Assembly: GCF_900176205.1 (NCBI RefSeq) | Contig: NZ_LT859959.1 | Span: forward strand, 3,989,001-4,053,000 | Direction of reading: 5' to 3' | DNA: 64,000 bases | Origin: Bradyrhizobium sp. ORS 285 | GTDB taxonomy: Bacteria; Pseudomonadota; Alphaproteobacteria; Rhizobiales; Xanthobacteraceae | In this document: in pieces, positions 25,155-34,873 of the stretch | Numbering within the stretch: position 1 is the stretch's first letter | Layout of the letters: each line of letters begins with the position of its first letter | Translations under genes and position numbers: made by a program | Notes under the pieces: model-generated | Told to the model about the DNA's origin: nothing | Database searches by the model: none | What the model saw: the letters and a program-made list of their open reading frames with translations, nothing else

Positions 25155-26990
25155 TCAGCCGGGCTCTTTCCGAAGGCTGATCGTATCCTGCAGCGCGGCC
25201 CGGATCCGGCCGATGACCTCGGCGTAGTCACGGCGCTCGTCCTGCCGGAACAGGCGCATGGTCGGATACCATGGGCTGTCGTCACGGCCGAGCAGCCAGC
25301 GATAGTCCGGCACATAGGGCAACAAGATCCAGGTTGGACGCCCGAGCGCGGCCCCGAGATGCGCGACGCTGGTGTCGACCGTGATGACGAGATCGAGGCT
25401 GGAAACGAGCGCCGCCGTCTCGACGAAGTTGGTGAGATCAGCCGTCAGGTCGATCACCTCGGTCCGCTCGCGCAGCCCCGGCCGATCCTCGGCGCGCGGG
25501 TCCTTCTGCAGGCTGATGAAAGTCGCATCTGCATCGAGCAGGCCGGCGACCGTCCGGAACGGCATCGAGCGCGCGCGGTCCCGCGGGTGCCGGGGATTGC
25601 CCGACCAGACAAGCCCGACCCGCAAGCGATCATGCGGCCCCAGGCGCTGGTCCCACGCCGCGACGCGATCCGGCGGCGGCGCCGGAAGATAGGCGGTCTC
25701 GGCCGGTATGGTGTCGAGGCGGGTCTGGAACACCAGCGGCAGGCTGGTCAGGGGGCAATGGACGTCATAAGGCGGCACCATCGCGGCCGATTTCGGAATG
25801 CACTGCGCGACCCCGGGAAGCCGTGACAGCAGCGGCTGCAATTCGTCCTGAACCAGCAGGATTACCCGCGCCCCGCGTGCCGCCAGCATCGGGACGTAGC
25901 GGACGAACTGGATGACATCGCCGAGCCCTTCATCCGGGCAGACCAGGACGGTCTTGCCGTCGATCGGCTCGGCTCCTTGCCAGAGCGGACCCGACAGCTT
26001 GGGATAACCGTCGACGAGGACAGGAATTCGCCAGCGCGCCGCCTCTCGCCCCGCCCAGCCGGCTTCGAAATTGCCGGTCAGCAGATGAAGGAGCGCGAGA
26101 TTCCAGGCGGCACCGGCATCATTGGGGTCATCGGCGACGGCGCGGCGATAACCGGCCAGCGCCTCGTCGTAGCGGCCGAGCTGCTCGAGCGCGATCGCCT
26201 TGTTCTTCAGCGCATGCTTGTCGCCGAGCGCGAACGCCATGTCATAAGCGAGCAAGGCGTCGCCGTAGCGGCCGAGCGCCGACAGGCAGTTGCCCATCTG
26301 GTTGCAGACATCGGCATTGGTCGGATCGAGCAAACGAAGCGTTTCGAGGTCGCCGAGGGCCTCCGAATAGCGCGCGAGATTCATCTGTGCCGTCGCGCGC
26401 AGGCTCAGTGTCCGCGTGTTGCCGGGTTGCAGGCGCATGCACAGATCGAGATGGACGAGCGCATCCTCGAAACGCGCGGCCTGATGCGAGAGGATCGCGG
26501 CGTTCTGTGCGGCGTCCAAATTGCCGGGATTGAGCTTGAGCGCTTGCTGGAAGCTGAGAATGGCGTCGTCATTGCGCCCGAGCTGGGCGAGCACCAGACC
26601 CAGATTGTGCCACCGCTCCGCGCAGCCGGGCTCGAGTTCGACGGCTTTCTCGAACGCCTTCAGCGCCTCTGCGCCGCGCCCCTGCTGCAGCAGCACCGTG
26701 CCGAGCGTGGTGAGATAGAGCGGCTTGGGCTCGCGCCTGAGCGCGTTGGCGAGCCACTCCACGGCATGGTCGAGCTGCTGGCTCTGGAGGCACAACAGCC
26801 CCATCAGATGCAGCGTGTCGGCATGACCGGGATCCTGCGCCAGCAGCTGCTGGCAACAGAGCTGCGCATCGAGCATTCGGCCTGCGCGCATGTGCTGGAC
26901 CGCGATCTCGTGCAGTTGGGCCAGATCGCCGCCCGGTGCCTGGCCGGCCTTGTTTCGATCCTGAGCCTTCTGATCCTTGCGACCAGCCAT
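25155..26990 (-). CDS. TPR-repeat protein with glycosyltransferase-like C-terminal domain
   Basis: A 611-residue cytoplasmic protein. Residues ~25-310 are about eight tetratricopeptide repeats (for example EPGCAERWHNLGLVLAQLGR and NPGNLDAAQNAAILSHQ), giving a protein-binding solenoid. Residues ~340-600 resemble the glycosyltransferase family 9/ADP-heptose transferase fold: CPDEGLGDVIQFVRYVPML, RVGLVWSGNPRHPRDR and VDTSVAHLGAALGRPTW. This architecture is common in rhizobia, possibly for O-GlcNAc-like or cell-envelope glycosylation. The ATG at 26990 has AGGTGG upstream and is preferred over 27005. The acceptor is unknown. Confidence 0.82.
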   Translation of the reverse strand: MAGRKDQKAQDRNKAGQAPGGDLAQLHEIAVQHMRAGRMLDAQLCCQQLLAQDPGHADTLHLMGLLCLQSQQLDHAVEWLANALRREPKPLYLTTLGTVLLQQGRGAEALKAFEKAVELEPGCAERWHNLGLVLAQLGRNDDAILSFQQALKLNPGNLDAAQNAAILSHQAARFEDALVHLDLCMRLQPGNTRTLSLRATAQMNLARYSEALGDLETLRLLDPTNADVCNQMGNCLSALGRYGDALLAYDMAFALGDKHALKNKAIALEQLGRYDEALAGYRRAVADDPNDAGAAWNLALLHLLTGNFEAGWAGREAARWRIPVLVDGYPKLSGPLWQGAEPIDGKTVLVCPDEGLGDVIQFVRYVPMLAARGARVILLVQDELQPLLSRLPGVAQCIPKSAAMVPPYDVHCPLTSLPLVFQTRLDTIPAETAYLPAPPPDRVAAWDQRLGPHDRLRVGLVWSGNPRHPRDRARSMPFRTVAGLLDADATFISLQKDPRAEDRPGLRERTEVIDLTADLTNFVETAALVSSLDLVITVDTSVAHLGAALGRPTWILLPYVPDYRWLLGRDDSPWYPTMRLFRQDERRDYAEVIGRIRAALQDTISLRKEPG

Positions 26991-27172
26991 TGCGCCACCT
27001 GACATTGCAGATCGGGCCGAACGGTATTTGATTCCGCTCTGCGCCGAAAGGCAGAGGCCGCCGATCCCTGGGCGGGATCGGAGGACCCCTGTCGCTTATG
27101 GCTCGGTCGAGCGCGGCGTCCGGGACGTCAGAGCCGAGGGAGTCGTACTCTCGCTGGACTAACAAGGACCGT

Positions 27173-28474
27173 TCAAAACTGCGGCTGCCAATGCCGCAGC
27201 TCGCGCGCGGCCTTCGTCACCGCGCCGATGGTTGTGAAGGATGCCGTCTCGATCATCAGCGTGCGCGCCAGGCGCAGCGCCCGCGCCTCGCAGGTCGCGC
27301 GCCGCCTCGTGTCTTCGACCAGCTCGAAATCGATGTTGTGCGCCAGTCCAAGGATGCGACGGATGATCTTCGCCGCCGTGAAGCCGACGGCGTCCTGGAA
27401 CAGCCTCGCCATATAGGCCTGCCGTTCCGTTTCCAGCCGCGCGGCGCCAGCCTCGCCGGGAAACAGCGACAGCGGATAAGCATCACCGGTCGCCTGGCTC
27501 CGCCACAGCGTCAGGAACTTCTGCGAGAATCCGCTCCACACCTGATCGACGGTGCCGAGCACCCAGCTCTCGAACGCCTCCCGGTCGCCTTGCGACCGCT
27601 CGTGCCCGGCGGAGGCGAAATAGGCCATCAGCAGGTTGGCCAGGACGGCGCCGACGTCGAAGCCCATCGGACCATAGAAGGCGAATTCGGGATCGATCAC
27701 CTTGGTTTCGGTGTCCGTCACCATGATCGATCCCGTGTGCAGATCGCCATGGATCAGCGCCTCGGAGCTCGACACGAATTTGAGCTTCAACCGGGAGATC
27801 GCAACGTGCAAATCGAGATCGCCCCGAATGTCCGCCGCGGTCGCGTCGAGCCATGGCGCGGTCCAGCGGTTCTGCTCGGCGATGCGATAGGGATCGGTGA
27901 AGATCAGGTCCTCGGTGATCTTGCACAGCGCATGATTGCCGGCAAAGCTTGCGATCGCCTCCTTCTTCGATGCGGCCGACAGCGCGAGATCGGACGAGAA
28001 GAACAGGGTCCGCGCCATGAAGGTCGTGATGTGATCGACGAAGCCCGGATAGATCGTGCCGGCAACCAGGCCCTTGCGCATGATGATATGCGGCTCGAGC
28101 AGCTCCATGGCCGTCAGCGCCAGCGCCGGATCATGATGCACGATCGCCGGCACCAGTCCGGGCGCGAGGCGGTTCTGATGCGTCAGCGCCAGATGCTCAT
28201 AATGGGCGCGTGACAGCGGCAACGGCCAGCTCTCGCCGACCAGGCGCACATAAGGCAGCGCCTGCTTCACCGCGAGGCCGCCGGTCGATCCCTTGACGAT
28301 GAAGACGAGATTGAGATTGCCGTCGCCGACCTCGGTGATCTCCCAACGCTCGGCCGGTCCGCCGAGCTGCGCCGCGACCGCCGGTGTGGCCGCGAGCGTG
28401 CGGCGAAGATCCGTTTCATTGAGAATGCGATAGCCCGGCGGCGTCCCCTGCCCGGCTGCGGCCGATGTCGTCAC
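27173..28474 (-). CDS. mtnK: S-methyl-5-thioribose kinase
   Basis: A 433-residue kinase that phosphorylates 5-methylthioribose in the methionine salvage pathway. Family marks are the aminoglycoside-phosphotransferase-like catalytic loop LIHGDLHTGSIMV and the DPEFAFYGPMGFD segment, which coordinates metal and substrate. The N-lobe has VGDGNLNLVFIVKG and AVKQALPYVRLVGESWP, diagnostic of MtnK. GTG is the start, with GGGAGG eight bases upstream. The usual partner mtnA is not adjacent; the pathway must be completed elsewhere in the genome. Confidence 0.93.
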   Translation of the reverse strand: MTTSAAAGQGTPPGYRILNETDLRRTLAATPAVAAQLGGPAERWEITEVGDGNLNLVFIVKGSTGGLAVKQALPYVRLVGESWPLPLSRAHYEHLALTHQNRLAPGLVPAIVHHDPALALTAMELLEPHIIMRKGLVAGTIYPGFVDHITTFMARTLFFSSDLALSAASKKEAIASFAGNHALCKITEDLIFTDPYRIAEQNRWTAPWLDATAADIRGDLDLHVAISRLKLKFVSSSEALIHGDLHTGSIMVTDTETKVIDPEFAFYGPMGFDVGAVLANLLMAYFASAGHERSQGDREAFESWVLGTVDQVWSGFSQKFLTLWRSQATGDAYPLSLFPGEAGAARLETERQAYMARLFQDAVGFTAAKIIRRILGLAHNIDFELVEDTRRRATCEARALRLARTLMIETASFTTIGAVTKAARELRHWQPQF

Positions 28475-28514
28475 GCGCGACCTCCCTGTCGATCTTGTTG
28501 TGACCTCCTATAGC

Positions 28515-28547
28515 AAAAAAGCCGACGCGCGTCCGCGCATCGGCTTT
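28515..28547 (-). terminator. Rho-independent terminator of the nuo-rnj-mce block
   Basis: On the minus strand AAAGCCGATGCGC pairs with GCGCGTCGGCTTT around a short loop and is followed by a T6 run. It lies about 130 bp downstream of the DUF1467 stop and upstream of mtnK, so it separates the two transcripts. Confidence 0.8.
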
Positions 28548-28574
28548 GTCGAGATGTTGTGCGACGCAAGCGGA

Positions 28575-28680
28575 CTAAAGCGCGATGAGATCAGGATGAA
28601 TCGTCATCGCGCTTTAGGTTATTGTTTGCGCATGATCTTTTCGGAAAACCGCTGCGCACTTTTCCGGATCATGCTTTAGA
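28575..28680. repeat. Interspersed double-hairpin repeat, family E
   Basis: The first hairpin is CTAAAGCGCGATGA (28575-28588) with TCATCGCGCTTTAG (28604-28617). The second is GCATGATC...TTTTCCGGATCATGC (28630-28675). This two-hairpin unit is, from memory, widespread in Rhizobiales genomes. It directly follows and slightly overlaps the end of the DUF1467 gene. Confidence 0.8.
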
Positions 28681-28951
28681 ACGGCAGGCCCATCAGCTTG
28701 GACAGTCGCTCGATGCTGAGATAGCCGGCCTGATAGGCTGCCAGCGCGAGGCCGAAGATCACGGCCGACAGAAATGTGGTCCAGATCAGGCGGCGCCCCA
28801 TCAGGCTGATCGTCGGTGCGCCGGGATCGGTGCCGGGCGCGGCACCGCCGGTCTCGTGCTGGCTGCGCACACCGAAGGGCAGCGTCACGAACAGGGTGAC
28901 CCACCACAACACGAAGTAGATCGCGAGCCAGGTTGAGATCGTATAGACCAT
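28676..28951 (-). CDS. DUF1467 family membrane protein
   Basis: A 91-residue protein with two hydrophobic segments (STWLAIYFVLWWVTLFVTLPFG and TTFLSAVIFGLALAAYQAG) separated by a Gly/Pro-rich loop with QHETGGAAPGTDPGAP. This pattern matches DUF1467, an alphaproteobacterial family usually found next to the methylmalonyl-CoA epimerase gene. It starts 14 bp after mce and is the last gene of the block. In related genomes proS often follows; here a repeat and mtnK follow instead. Confidence 0.8.
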   Translation of the reverse strand: MVYTISTWLAIYFVLWWVTLFVTLPFGVRSQHETGGAAPGTDPGAPTISLMGRRLIWTTFLSAVIFGLALAAYQAGYLSIERLSKLMGLPF

Positions 28952-28965
28952 GATCGTGCCGAGCC

Positions 28966-29370
28966 TCAGGCCTGCTCGATCTCGACGAGCGCGCCGGAAA
29001 AATCCTTCGGATGCAGGAACAGCACCGGCTTGCCATGGGCGCCGATGCGCGGCAGCCCGTCGCCGAGCACGCGGGCGCCCTCCTTGATCAGCGTGTCGCG
29101 CGAGGCGATGATGTCGGGCACCTCGTAGCAGACATGGTGGATGCCGCCATCGGCGTTGCGCTCCAGAAACTTCGCGATCGGCGAGGACTCACCGAGCGGC
29201 TGGATGAACTCGATCTTGGTGTTGGGCAAGGTCACGAACACGGTGATGACGCCGTGGTCCGGCAGCGACAGCGGCGCGGAGATCTCAGCGCCGAACGCCG
29301 CGCCATAGATCTTCGCCGCCTTCTCGGCGTCCTTGACCGCGATGGCGACGTGGTTCAGCCGGCCCAGCAT
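28966..29370 (-). CDS. mce: Methylmalonyl-CoA/ethylmalonyl-CoA epimerase
   Basis: A 134-residue VOC-fold metalloenzyme that interconverts (R)- and (S)-methylmalonyl-CoA in propionyl-CoA or ethylmalonyl-CoA metabolism. The core is MLGRLNHVAIAVKDAEKA (metal His), IEFIQPLGESSPIAKFLERN, GIHHVCYEVPDI and the C-terminal metal Glu in SGALVEIEQ. The ATG at 29370 has GGAGGA six bases upstream; an in-frame start at 29382 is less likely. It lies between rnj and the DUF1467 gene, the usual rhizobial order. The assignment is confident. Confidence 0.9.
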   Translation of the reverse strand: MLGRLNHVAIAVKDAEKAAKIYGAAFGAEISAPLSLPDHGVITVFVTLPNTKIEFIQPLGESSPIAKFLERNADGGIHHVCYEVPDIIASRDTLIKEGARVLGDGLPRIGAHGKPVLFLHPKDFSGALVEIEQA

Positions 29371-29418
29371 GAGATCCTCCACTCTTCGATTTCAGGCCGT
29401 TCAATCGGCCTTGCGTGC

Positions 29419-31089
29419 TCAGACTTCCAATACGTGGACGAGGCAGATCGGTTTCTTGCCCCACTGCTCGTTGACGGCGGATCGCACGGCACGCCGGACC
29501 GATTCCGCGGCGGCATCGGGATCGCGCCGGCGCGCGCGCGGCAGGCCTTCGAAGGTCGAGACGACGGCGTCGAACACGATGTCGTCCATCTGCTCGCCAG
29601 CTGTCGTCTTCTCGGGGATGCCGACCATGTCGACTTCGGGATCGTCGACCAGCTCGCCCTTCTCGGTGACGGCCATGGCCACGAAGATGCAGCCGGCGAA
29701 GCTCATCTTGCGGCGCTCGACGACGGCGCGTGACTTCGAATCCTCGAGGATGGTGCCGTCCTTGTAGAGGCGTCCCGCCGGCAACTGATCGATGATCCCG
29801 GGATCGCCGGGACCGAGCTTGATCAGGTCGCCGTTGCGGCAGGTGATCACCTTGGGCACGCCGCAGGCGCGCGCGAGACGTGCGTGCTCGTGCAGGTGCA
29901 ACGCCTCGCCGTGGACGGGAATCAAAAGCTGCGGCCGCGTCCAGGCGATCATGTCGCGCAGCTCGTCACGGCGCGGATGGCCCGAGACGTGAACGAGATG
30001 ATTGCGGTCGGTAATGATCTCGATGCCCTGCTGCACCAGCCCGTTGATGACGGCGCCGACTGCTTTCTCGTTGCCGGGAATGGTGCGCGAGGAGAAGATG
30101 ACGGTGTCGCCCTTGTTCAGGGTCACTAGCGGATGATCGTCGTTGGCGATGCGCGCCAGCGCCGCGCGCGGCTCGCCCTGGCTGCCGGTGCACAACGCCA
30201 GCACCTTGTCCGGCGGGAAGTGGCCGTAGAGATCCATGCCGCGGAAATTCTGCACGCCGTCGAGATAGCCGGTCTCGCGCGCGACCTGGACGACGCGCTC
30301 CATGGCGCGGCCGACGATGACGACCTCGCGCTCGGCCTCGCGCGCGGCGTCGGCAACGGCGCGAATGCGCGCGACGTTGGAGGCAAACGTGGTGACGGCG
30401 ACGCGCCCCTTGGCTTCCTTGACCAGCGCGGTGAGCGTTTTGGCAACCTCGGCCTCGGAGGGCGAACGTCCCTCGCGCACGGCATTGGTGGAGTCGCCGA
30501 TCAGCGCGAGCAGGCCGGCATCGCCGAGCTCGCGCAGCCGCTTCTCGTCGGTCGGCGCGCCCAGCACCGGGGTCGGATCGATCTTCCAGTCGCCGGTGTG
30601 CAGGACGGTGCCGACCTCGGTGTGGATCGCGAGCGCATGCGATTCCGGGATCGAATGTGCGACTGGAATGAACTCGACGTTGAACGGGCCGATATCGACC
30701 CGGCCGCCTGATGGGATCACCCTGACCGGGATCTTGGCCGGCAGCCGCTCGGCCTCGCACTTCGCCTCGAACAGCGCGGCGCTGAACTTGGTCGCGTAGA
30801 TCGGGCATTTCAGCCGCGGCCAGAGATCGATGATGGCGCCGAAATGATCCTCATGCGCGTGCGTCAGCACGAGGCCGACGAGGTTCTTGCCTTCCTTCTC
30901 CAGGAAACTCACGTCGGGCATGATCAGGTCGATGCCCGGCAGATGCTCCTCGTCGCCGAAGGAGACGCCGAGATCGATCGCGAGCCAGGAGCGCTGGTGG
31001 CGATTGCCGAGGCCGTAGATCGACAGGTTCATGCCGATCTCGCCCACGCCGCCGAGCGGCGCAAATGTCAATTCGTCGGGACGCGCCAT
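29419..31089 (-). CDS. rnj: Ribonuclease J
   Basis: A 556-residue metallo-beta-lactamase/beta-CASP ribonuclease with 5'-3' exonuclease and endonuclease activity in RNA maturation and decay. The zinc site is HAHEDHFGAI near residue 77, with later His/Asp ligands in LHTGDWKIDPTP. The beta-CASP part includes CTGSQGEPRAAL and the C-terminal RNase J domain ends VRSAVNEQWGKKPICLVHV. Its ATG abuts the birA stop (TAG-ATG) with no gap. Alphaproteobacteria keep RNase J alongside RNase E. The assignment is secure. Confidence 0.94.
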   Translation of the reverse strand: MARPDELTFAPLGGVGEIGMNLSIYGLGNRHQRSWLAIDLGVSFGDEEHLPGIDLIMPDVSFLEKEGKNLVGLVLTHAHEDHFGAIIDLWPRLKCPIYATKFSAALFEAKCEAERLPAKIPVRVIPSGGRVDIGPFNVEFIPVAHSIPESHALAIHTEVGTVLHTGDWKIDPTPVLGAPTDEKRLRELGDAGLLALIGDSTNAVREGRSPSEAEVAKTLTALVKEAKGRVAVTTFASNVARIRAVADAAREAEREVVIVGRAMERVVQVARETGYLDGVQNFRGMDLYGHFPPDKVLALCTGSQGEPRAALARIANDDHPLVTLNKGDTVIFSSRTIPGNEKAVGAVINGLVQQGIEIITDRNHLVHVSGHPRRDELRDMIAWTRPQLLIPVHGEALHLHEHARLARACGVPKVITCRNGDLIKLGPGDPGIIDQLPAGRLYKDGTILEDSKSRAVVERRKMSFAGCIFVAMAVTEKGELVDDPEVDMVGIPEKTTAGEQMDDIVFDAVVSTFEGLPRARRRDPDAAAESVRRAVRSAVNEQWGKKPICLVHVLEV

Positions 31090-31896
31090 CTAGACCGCTC
31101 CTTTGGATGCAACCGAGCCGAAATGAACATCACCGGCCGTGATCGGCTCCAATCGTCCCTCCGCGGTCCGCACCAGCATACAACCCTGTTCATCGATCGT
31201 GTCGAAAATCCCCTCGATGATAGCATGTCCGGACCTGATGGCGACGGGCTGACCGAGGCCTGCGGCACGCTCCAGCCACAGCTTTCGGATCTCGCCGAAG
31301 CCACGCCCAGCGTTCCAGATGCCGAAATATTCGACCCAGCAATCGGACAGAGCGGTGAACAGATCCTCGGCGCTGACCTCGACTCCGAGATCTCGCAGTG
31401 AGACCGCCGGTGTCGGGGTATCGGTCGGCGCGGCCACCACGTTGGTTCCGATGCCTGCCACCACTGCCAGGCCGCCGGCCACCTGCTCGGCCTCGAGGAG
31501 CATGCCGACGATCTTGCGGCCGCCGGCGAGCACGTCGTTGGGCCATTTCACGGAGAAATCGAGGTTCGAACTGCCACCCGATCGCAGCACGGCCTCCCGG
31601 CTCACCTGCCGCAGGGCGCTCGATATCGCCAGGCAGGCGGCAAAGCCGAGCGTGGCCGCAACGGCGGGCGCGACGTTCAGCACTTCGAGGACCGATGACG
31701 CGAGATTGCCGCGCGGGGCGATCCAGGGGCGCTGGCGACGACCGCGCCCGGCCGTCTGTTCCGTCGTGACGAACCAGCTCGCCTTGGCGCCCTGGCGCGC
31801 AGCGGCCATGGCCTCGATATTGGTCGAGCCGGCCTGATCGAAGACGACGAGCCCGTAGCCGCTGGCCGCGGCACGGGCTCCGAGAGCAAAAATCAT
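31090..31896 (-). CDS. birA: Biotin-[acetyl-CoA-carboxylase] ligase
   Basis: A 268-residue ligase that activates biotin with ATP and attaches it to carboxylase carrier proteins. Motifs are TNIEAMAAARQGAKASWFVTTEQTAGRGRRQRPW (the GRGRRQR segment binds biotinyl-AMP), KWPNDVLAGGRKIVGMLLEAE and VVAGIGTNV. There is no N-terminal helix-turn-helix, so it is the non-repressor class. It abuts both nuoN upstream and rnj downstream with zero intergenic bases, the usual arrangement at the end of rhizobial nuo operons. The assignment is secure. Confidence 0.93.
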   Translation of the reverse strand: MIFALGARAAASGYGLVVFDQAGSTNIEAMAAARQGAKASWFVTTEQTAGRGRRQRPWIAPRGNLASSVLEVLNVAPAVAATLGFAACLAISSALRQVSREAVLRSGGSSNLDFSVKWPNDVLAGGRKIVGMLLEAEQVAGGLAVVAGIGTNVVAAPTDTPTPAVSLRDLGVEVSAEDLFTALSDCWVEYFGIWNAGRGFGEIRKLWLERAAGLGQPVAIRSGHAIIEGIFDTIDEQGCMLVRTAEGRLEPITAGDVHFGSVASKGAV

Positions 31897-33324
31897 CTAG
31901 AACAGCGACTTCGCCGCGGCCGCGGCGGCGCTGACCAGCGGGCCGGGATAGGCGAAGAACAGAATGTTGAAGATGCCGGAGATCGCAAGCACGGTGCGCA
32001 GCTCGATCCGGACCGGATCGACCGTCGGCAGCGGCTCGTCGAAATACATGGTCTTGACGATCAGCAGGTAGTAGTAGGCGCCGACCACGCTGGTGAGCAC
32101 GCCGATCACCGACAGCGTGAACAGCCCGCCCTTGATCGCGGCGACGAAGACGTACCACTTGGCGAAGAAGCCCGCGAGCGGCGGCACGCCGGCCAGCGAG
32201 AACAAGAGCATCGCGAAGAAGAAGGCGAGCAGCGGATTGGTGCGCGAGAGGCCTGCGAAATCGCTGATCTTCTCGAATGACTGGCCGTTCCGCTTGATCG
32301 CCATGATCACCGCGAACGAGCCGAGCGTCATCGCGACGTAGATCGCGATATAGGTCAGCACGCCCTGCGCGCCCTCCACCGTGCCGGCGGCGAGGCCGAC
32401 CAGCGCGAAGCCCATGTGGCCGATCGACGAATAGGCCATCAGGCGCTTGATGTTGGTCTGGCCGATCGCGGCGAACGAGCCGAGCGCCATCGAGGCGATC
32501 GAGACGAACACGATGATCTGCTGCCACTGGAAGGTGATGCCGGGGAACGCGGTCAACGCGACGCGGGCAAACACCGCGATCGCCGCGACCTTCGGCGCGG
32601 AGGCGAAGAACGCAGTGACCGGGGTCGGCGCGCCCTCGTAGACATCAGGCGTCCACATGTGGAACGGCACCGCCGAGACCTTGAAGCACATGCCGGCGAA
32701 CAGGAAGACGAGGCCGAAGATGATGCCGACGCTGCCGGTCTTAGTCGCCGCCGCGATCCCGGCAAAGCTCACCGTGCCGGTGAAGCCATAGACCAGCGAG
32801 GCACCGTAGAGCAGCATGCCCGACGACAGCGCGCCGAGCACGAAGTACTTCAGGCCGGCTTCGGTCGACTTAACGTTGTCGCGATGGCTGGCTGCGACAA
32901 CGTAGAGCGCGAGCGACATCAATTCGAGGCCGAGATAGAGAGCGATGAGGTCGCCGGCCGAGATCAGCACCAGCATGCCCAAGGTCGAGAGCAGCACCAG
33001 GATCGCGTATTCGAAGATGCGCCGGTCCGGCTTGGAGAGAAACTCCGCCGACATCGCCAGCGTTCCGATCGAGCCGATGATCGCCAGGATCTTCAGGAAA
33101 CGCGCGTAGCTGTCGGCGATGAAGCTGCCGCCGAACGCCTGTCCGGCCGGCTGCCTCAGAACGAGGATGCCGACCACGATCAGCAGCACGACCGCCAGGC
33201 CGGTGACGATCCCCGTCGTCCCCTGCCCGCGAAACGCACCCAGCATCAACAGCGCCATGGCCCCCAAGGCCAGCAGCAGCTCCGGCAGCACCACCCAAAG
33301 CTGAGGCCCAAGATTCTCGATCAT
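31897..33324 (-). CDS. nuoN: NADH-quinone oxidoreductase subunit N
   Basis: One of the three antiporter-like proton-pumping membrane subunits of complex I, 475 residues, with about 14 hydrophobic segments. Conserved blocks include [36 protein letters not shown] (the charged helix pair of the pumping module) and [26 protein letters not shown]. It starts 40 bp after nuoM and its stop abuts birA. It is the last complex I gene of the operon. The assignment is secure. Confidence 0.95.
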   Translation of the reverse strand: MIENLGPQLWVVLPELLLALGAMALLMLGAFRGQGTTGIVTGLAVVLLIVVGILVLRQPAGQAFGGSFIADSYARFLKILAIIGSIGTLAMSAEFLSKPDRRIFEYAILVLLSTLGMLVLISAGDLIALYLGLELMSLALYVVAASHRDNVKSTEAGLKYFVLGALSSGMLLYGASLVYGFTGTVSFAGIAAATKTGSVGIIFGLVFLFAGMCFKVSAVPFHMWTPDVYEGAPTPVTAFFASAPKVAAIAVFARVALTAFPGITFQWQQIIVFVSIASMALGSFAAIGQTNIKRLMAYSSIGHMGFALVGLAAGTVEGAQGVLTYIAIYVAMTLGSFAVIMAIKRNGQSFEKISDFAGLSRTNPLLAFFFAMLLFSLAGVPPLAGFFAKWYVFVAAIKGGLFTLSVIGVLTSVVGAYYYLLIVKTMYFDEPLPTVDPVRIELRTVLAISGIFNILFFAYPGPLVSAAAAAAKSLF

Positions 33325-33364
33325 CGTCTCTGTCCCGACCCCAGGGGTCTCATCATTAGTCTCA

Positions 33365-34873
33365 TCATTGGAGCAGCGCGGCGGCCTTCACGGCCGTCAC
33401 GGCGGTATTGTAGTTGGTGACGAGCTGCTGCACCGAGGCCGCCGACAGGTCCAGGATCGGCTTCGGATAGACGCCGAACAGGATGGTCAGCGCGACCAGC
33501 GGGAACAGGATCACGCCTTCACGCAGCGTGAGGTCCTTGATGCTCGCGAGCGACGGCTTGGTCAGCGCGCCGAACACCACCTTGCGGTACAGCCACAGTG
33601 CGTAGCCGGCCGAGAGGATGACGCCGAAGGTCGCGAAGAACGCGGTCGGGATCGACACCTTGAAGGTGCCGAGCAGGGTCATGAACTCGCCGACGAAGCC
33701 GGAGGTGCCGGGCAGACCGACATTGGCCATGGTGAACACCATGAACACCAGCGCGTAGATCGGCATCCGGTTGACGAGGCCGCCATAGGCCGCGATCTCG
33801 CGGGTGTGCATGCGGTCGTAGACGACGCCGACGCAGAGGAACAGCGCACCCGACACGATGCCGTGCGAGATCATCTGGAACACGCCGCCGGCAACGCCCT
33901 GCATGGTGCCGGCGAAGATGCCCATCGTGACGAAGCCCATATGCGCCACCGACGAGTAGGCAATCAGCTTCTTGATGTCCTCCTGCATCAGCGCGACCAG
34001 CGAGGTGTAGATGATCGCGATCGCCGACAGCGTCCAGACCAGCGGCGCGAAGTCGTGCGACGCCAGCGGGAACATCGGCAGCGAGAAGCGCAGGAAGCCG
34101 TAGCCGCCCATCTTCAGGAGGATCGCGGCCAGGATGACCGAGCCGGCGGTCGGCGCCTCGACGTGCGCATCCGGCAGCCAGGTGTGAACCGGCCACATCG
34201 GCATCTTCACCGCGAAGGAGGCAAAGAAGGCGAGCCATGCCCAGGTCTGCAGGTTGCGCGGCACCGCAGTGTGCATCAGGGTCGGAATGTCGGTGGTGCC
34301 GGCGTTCCAGTACAGCGCCATGATGGCGAGCAGCATCAGCACCGAGCCGAGCAGCGTGTAGAGGAAGAACTTGAACGACGCGTAGACCCGGCGCGGACCG
34401 CCCCAGACACCGATGATCAGGAACATCGGGATCAGGCCGCCCTCGAAGAACAGGTAGAACAGCACGAGGTCGAGCGCCGAGAAGGTGCCGACCATCAGCG
34501 TTTCCAGGATCAGGAACGCCATCATGTATTCGCGCAGGCGGTTCTTGACCGACTTCCAGCTCGCCACGATGCAGAACGGCATCAGGGCAGTGGTGAGGAT
34601 CACGAACGGCAGCGAGATGCCGTCGACGCCCATGTGATAGCTGATGCCGGCCGCCAGCCAGTTCTTCTTCTCGACGAACTGGAAGTCGGTCTGGCCGGGG
34701 TCGAAGCGCAGCACCAGGATCACGGACACCGCGAAGGTGATCAGCGTGGTCCACAGCGCGATCCAGCGCGCATTGCGGTGGGCGGCCTCGTCGTCGCCGC
34801 GGACCAGATAGATCAGCAGCGCACCGACGAGCGGCAGGAAGGTGACGACAGAGAGAATTGGCCAGGTGGTCAT
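33365..34873 (-). CDS. nuoM: NADH-quinone oxidoreductase subunit M
   Basis: A 502-residue proton-pumping membrane subunit of complex I. The ATG at 34873 overlaps the nuoL stop as ATGA, which gives the canonical N-terminus [20 protein letters not shown]. Conserved pieces are [30 protein letters not shown] and [16 protein letters not shown]. An in-frame start at 35074 would read into nuoL sequence and is rejected. It precedes nuoN. The assignment is secure. Confidence 0.95.
   Translation of the reverse strand: MTTWPILSVVTFLPLVGALLIYLVRGDDEAAHRNARWIALWTTLITFAVSVILVLRFDPGQTDFQFVEKKNWLAAGISYHMGVDGISLPFVILTTALMPFCIVASWKSVKNRLREYMMAFLILETLMVGTFSALDLVLFYLFFEGGLIPMFLIIGVWGGPRRVYASFKFFLYTLLGSVLMLLAIMALYWNAGTTDIPTLMHTAVPRNLQTWAWLAFFASFAVKMPMWPVHTWLPDAHVEAPTAGSVILAAILLKMGGYGFLRFSLPMFPLASHDFAPLVWTLSAIAIIYTSLVALMQEDIKKLIAYSSVAHMGFVTMGIFAGTMQGVAGGVFQMISHGIVSGALFLCVGVVYDRMHTREIAAYGGLVNRMPIYALVFMVFTMANVGLPGTSGFVGEFMTLLGTFKVSIPTAFFATFGVILSAGYALWLYRKVVFGALTKPSLASIKDLTLREGVILFPLVALTILFGVYPKPILDLSAASVQQLVTNYNTAVTAVKAAALLQ

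Noticed and set aside
31190..32527. A 445-codon frame on the minus strand covering birA and nuoN out of frame
   Set aside because: birA and nuoN are certain in the other frame; this one is Arg-rich shadow.
33346..33371. Short direct repeat TCTCATCATT at the nuoM-nuoN junction
   Set aside because: Only about 10 bp and duplicated once; probably a local slippage product without function.
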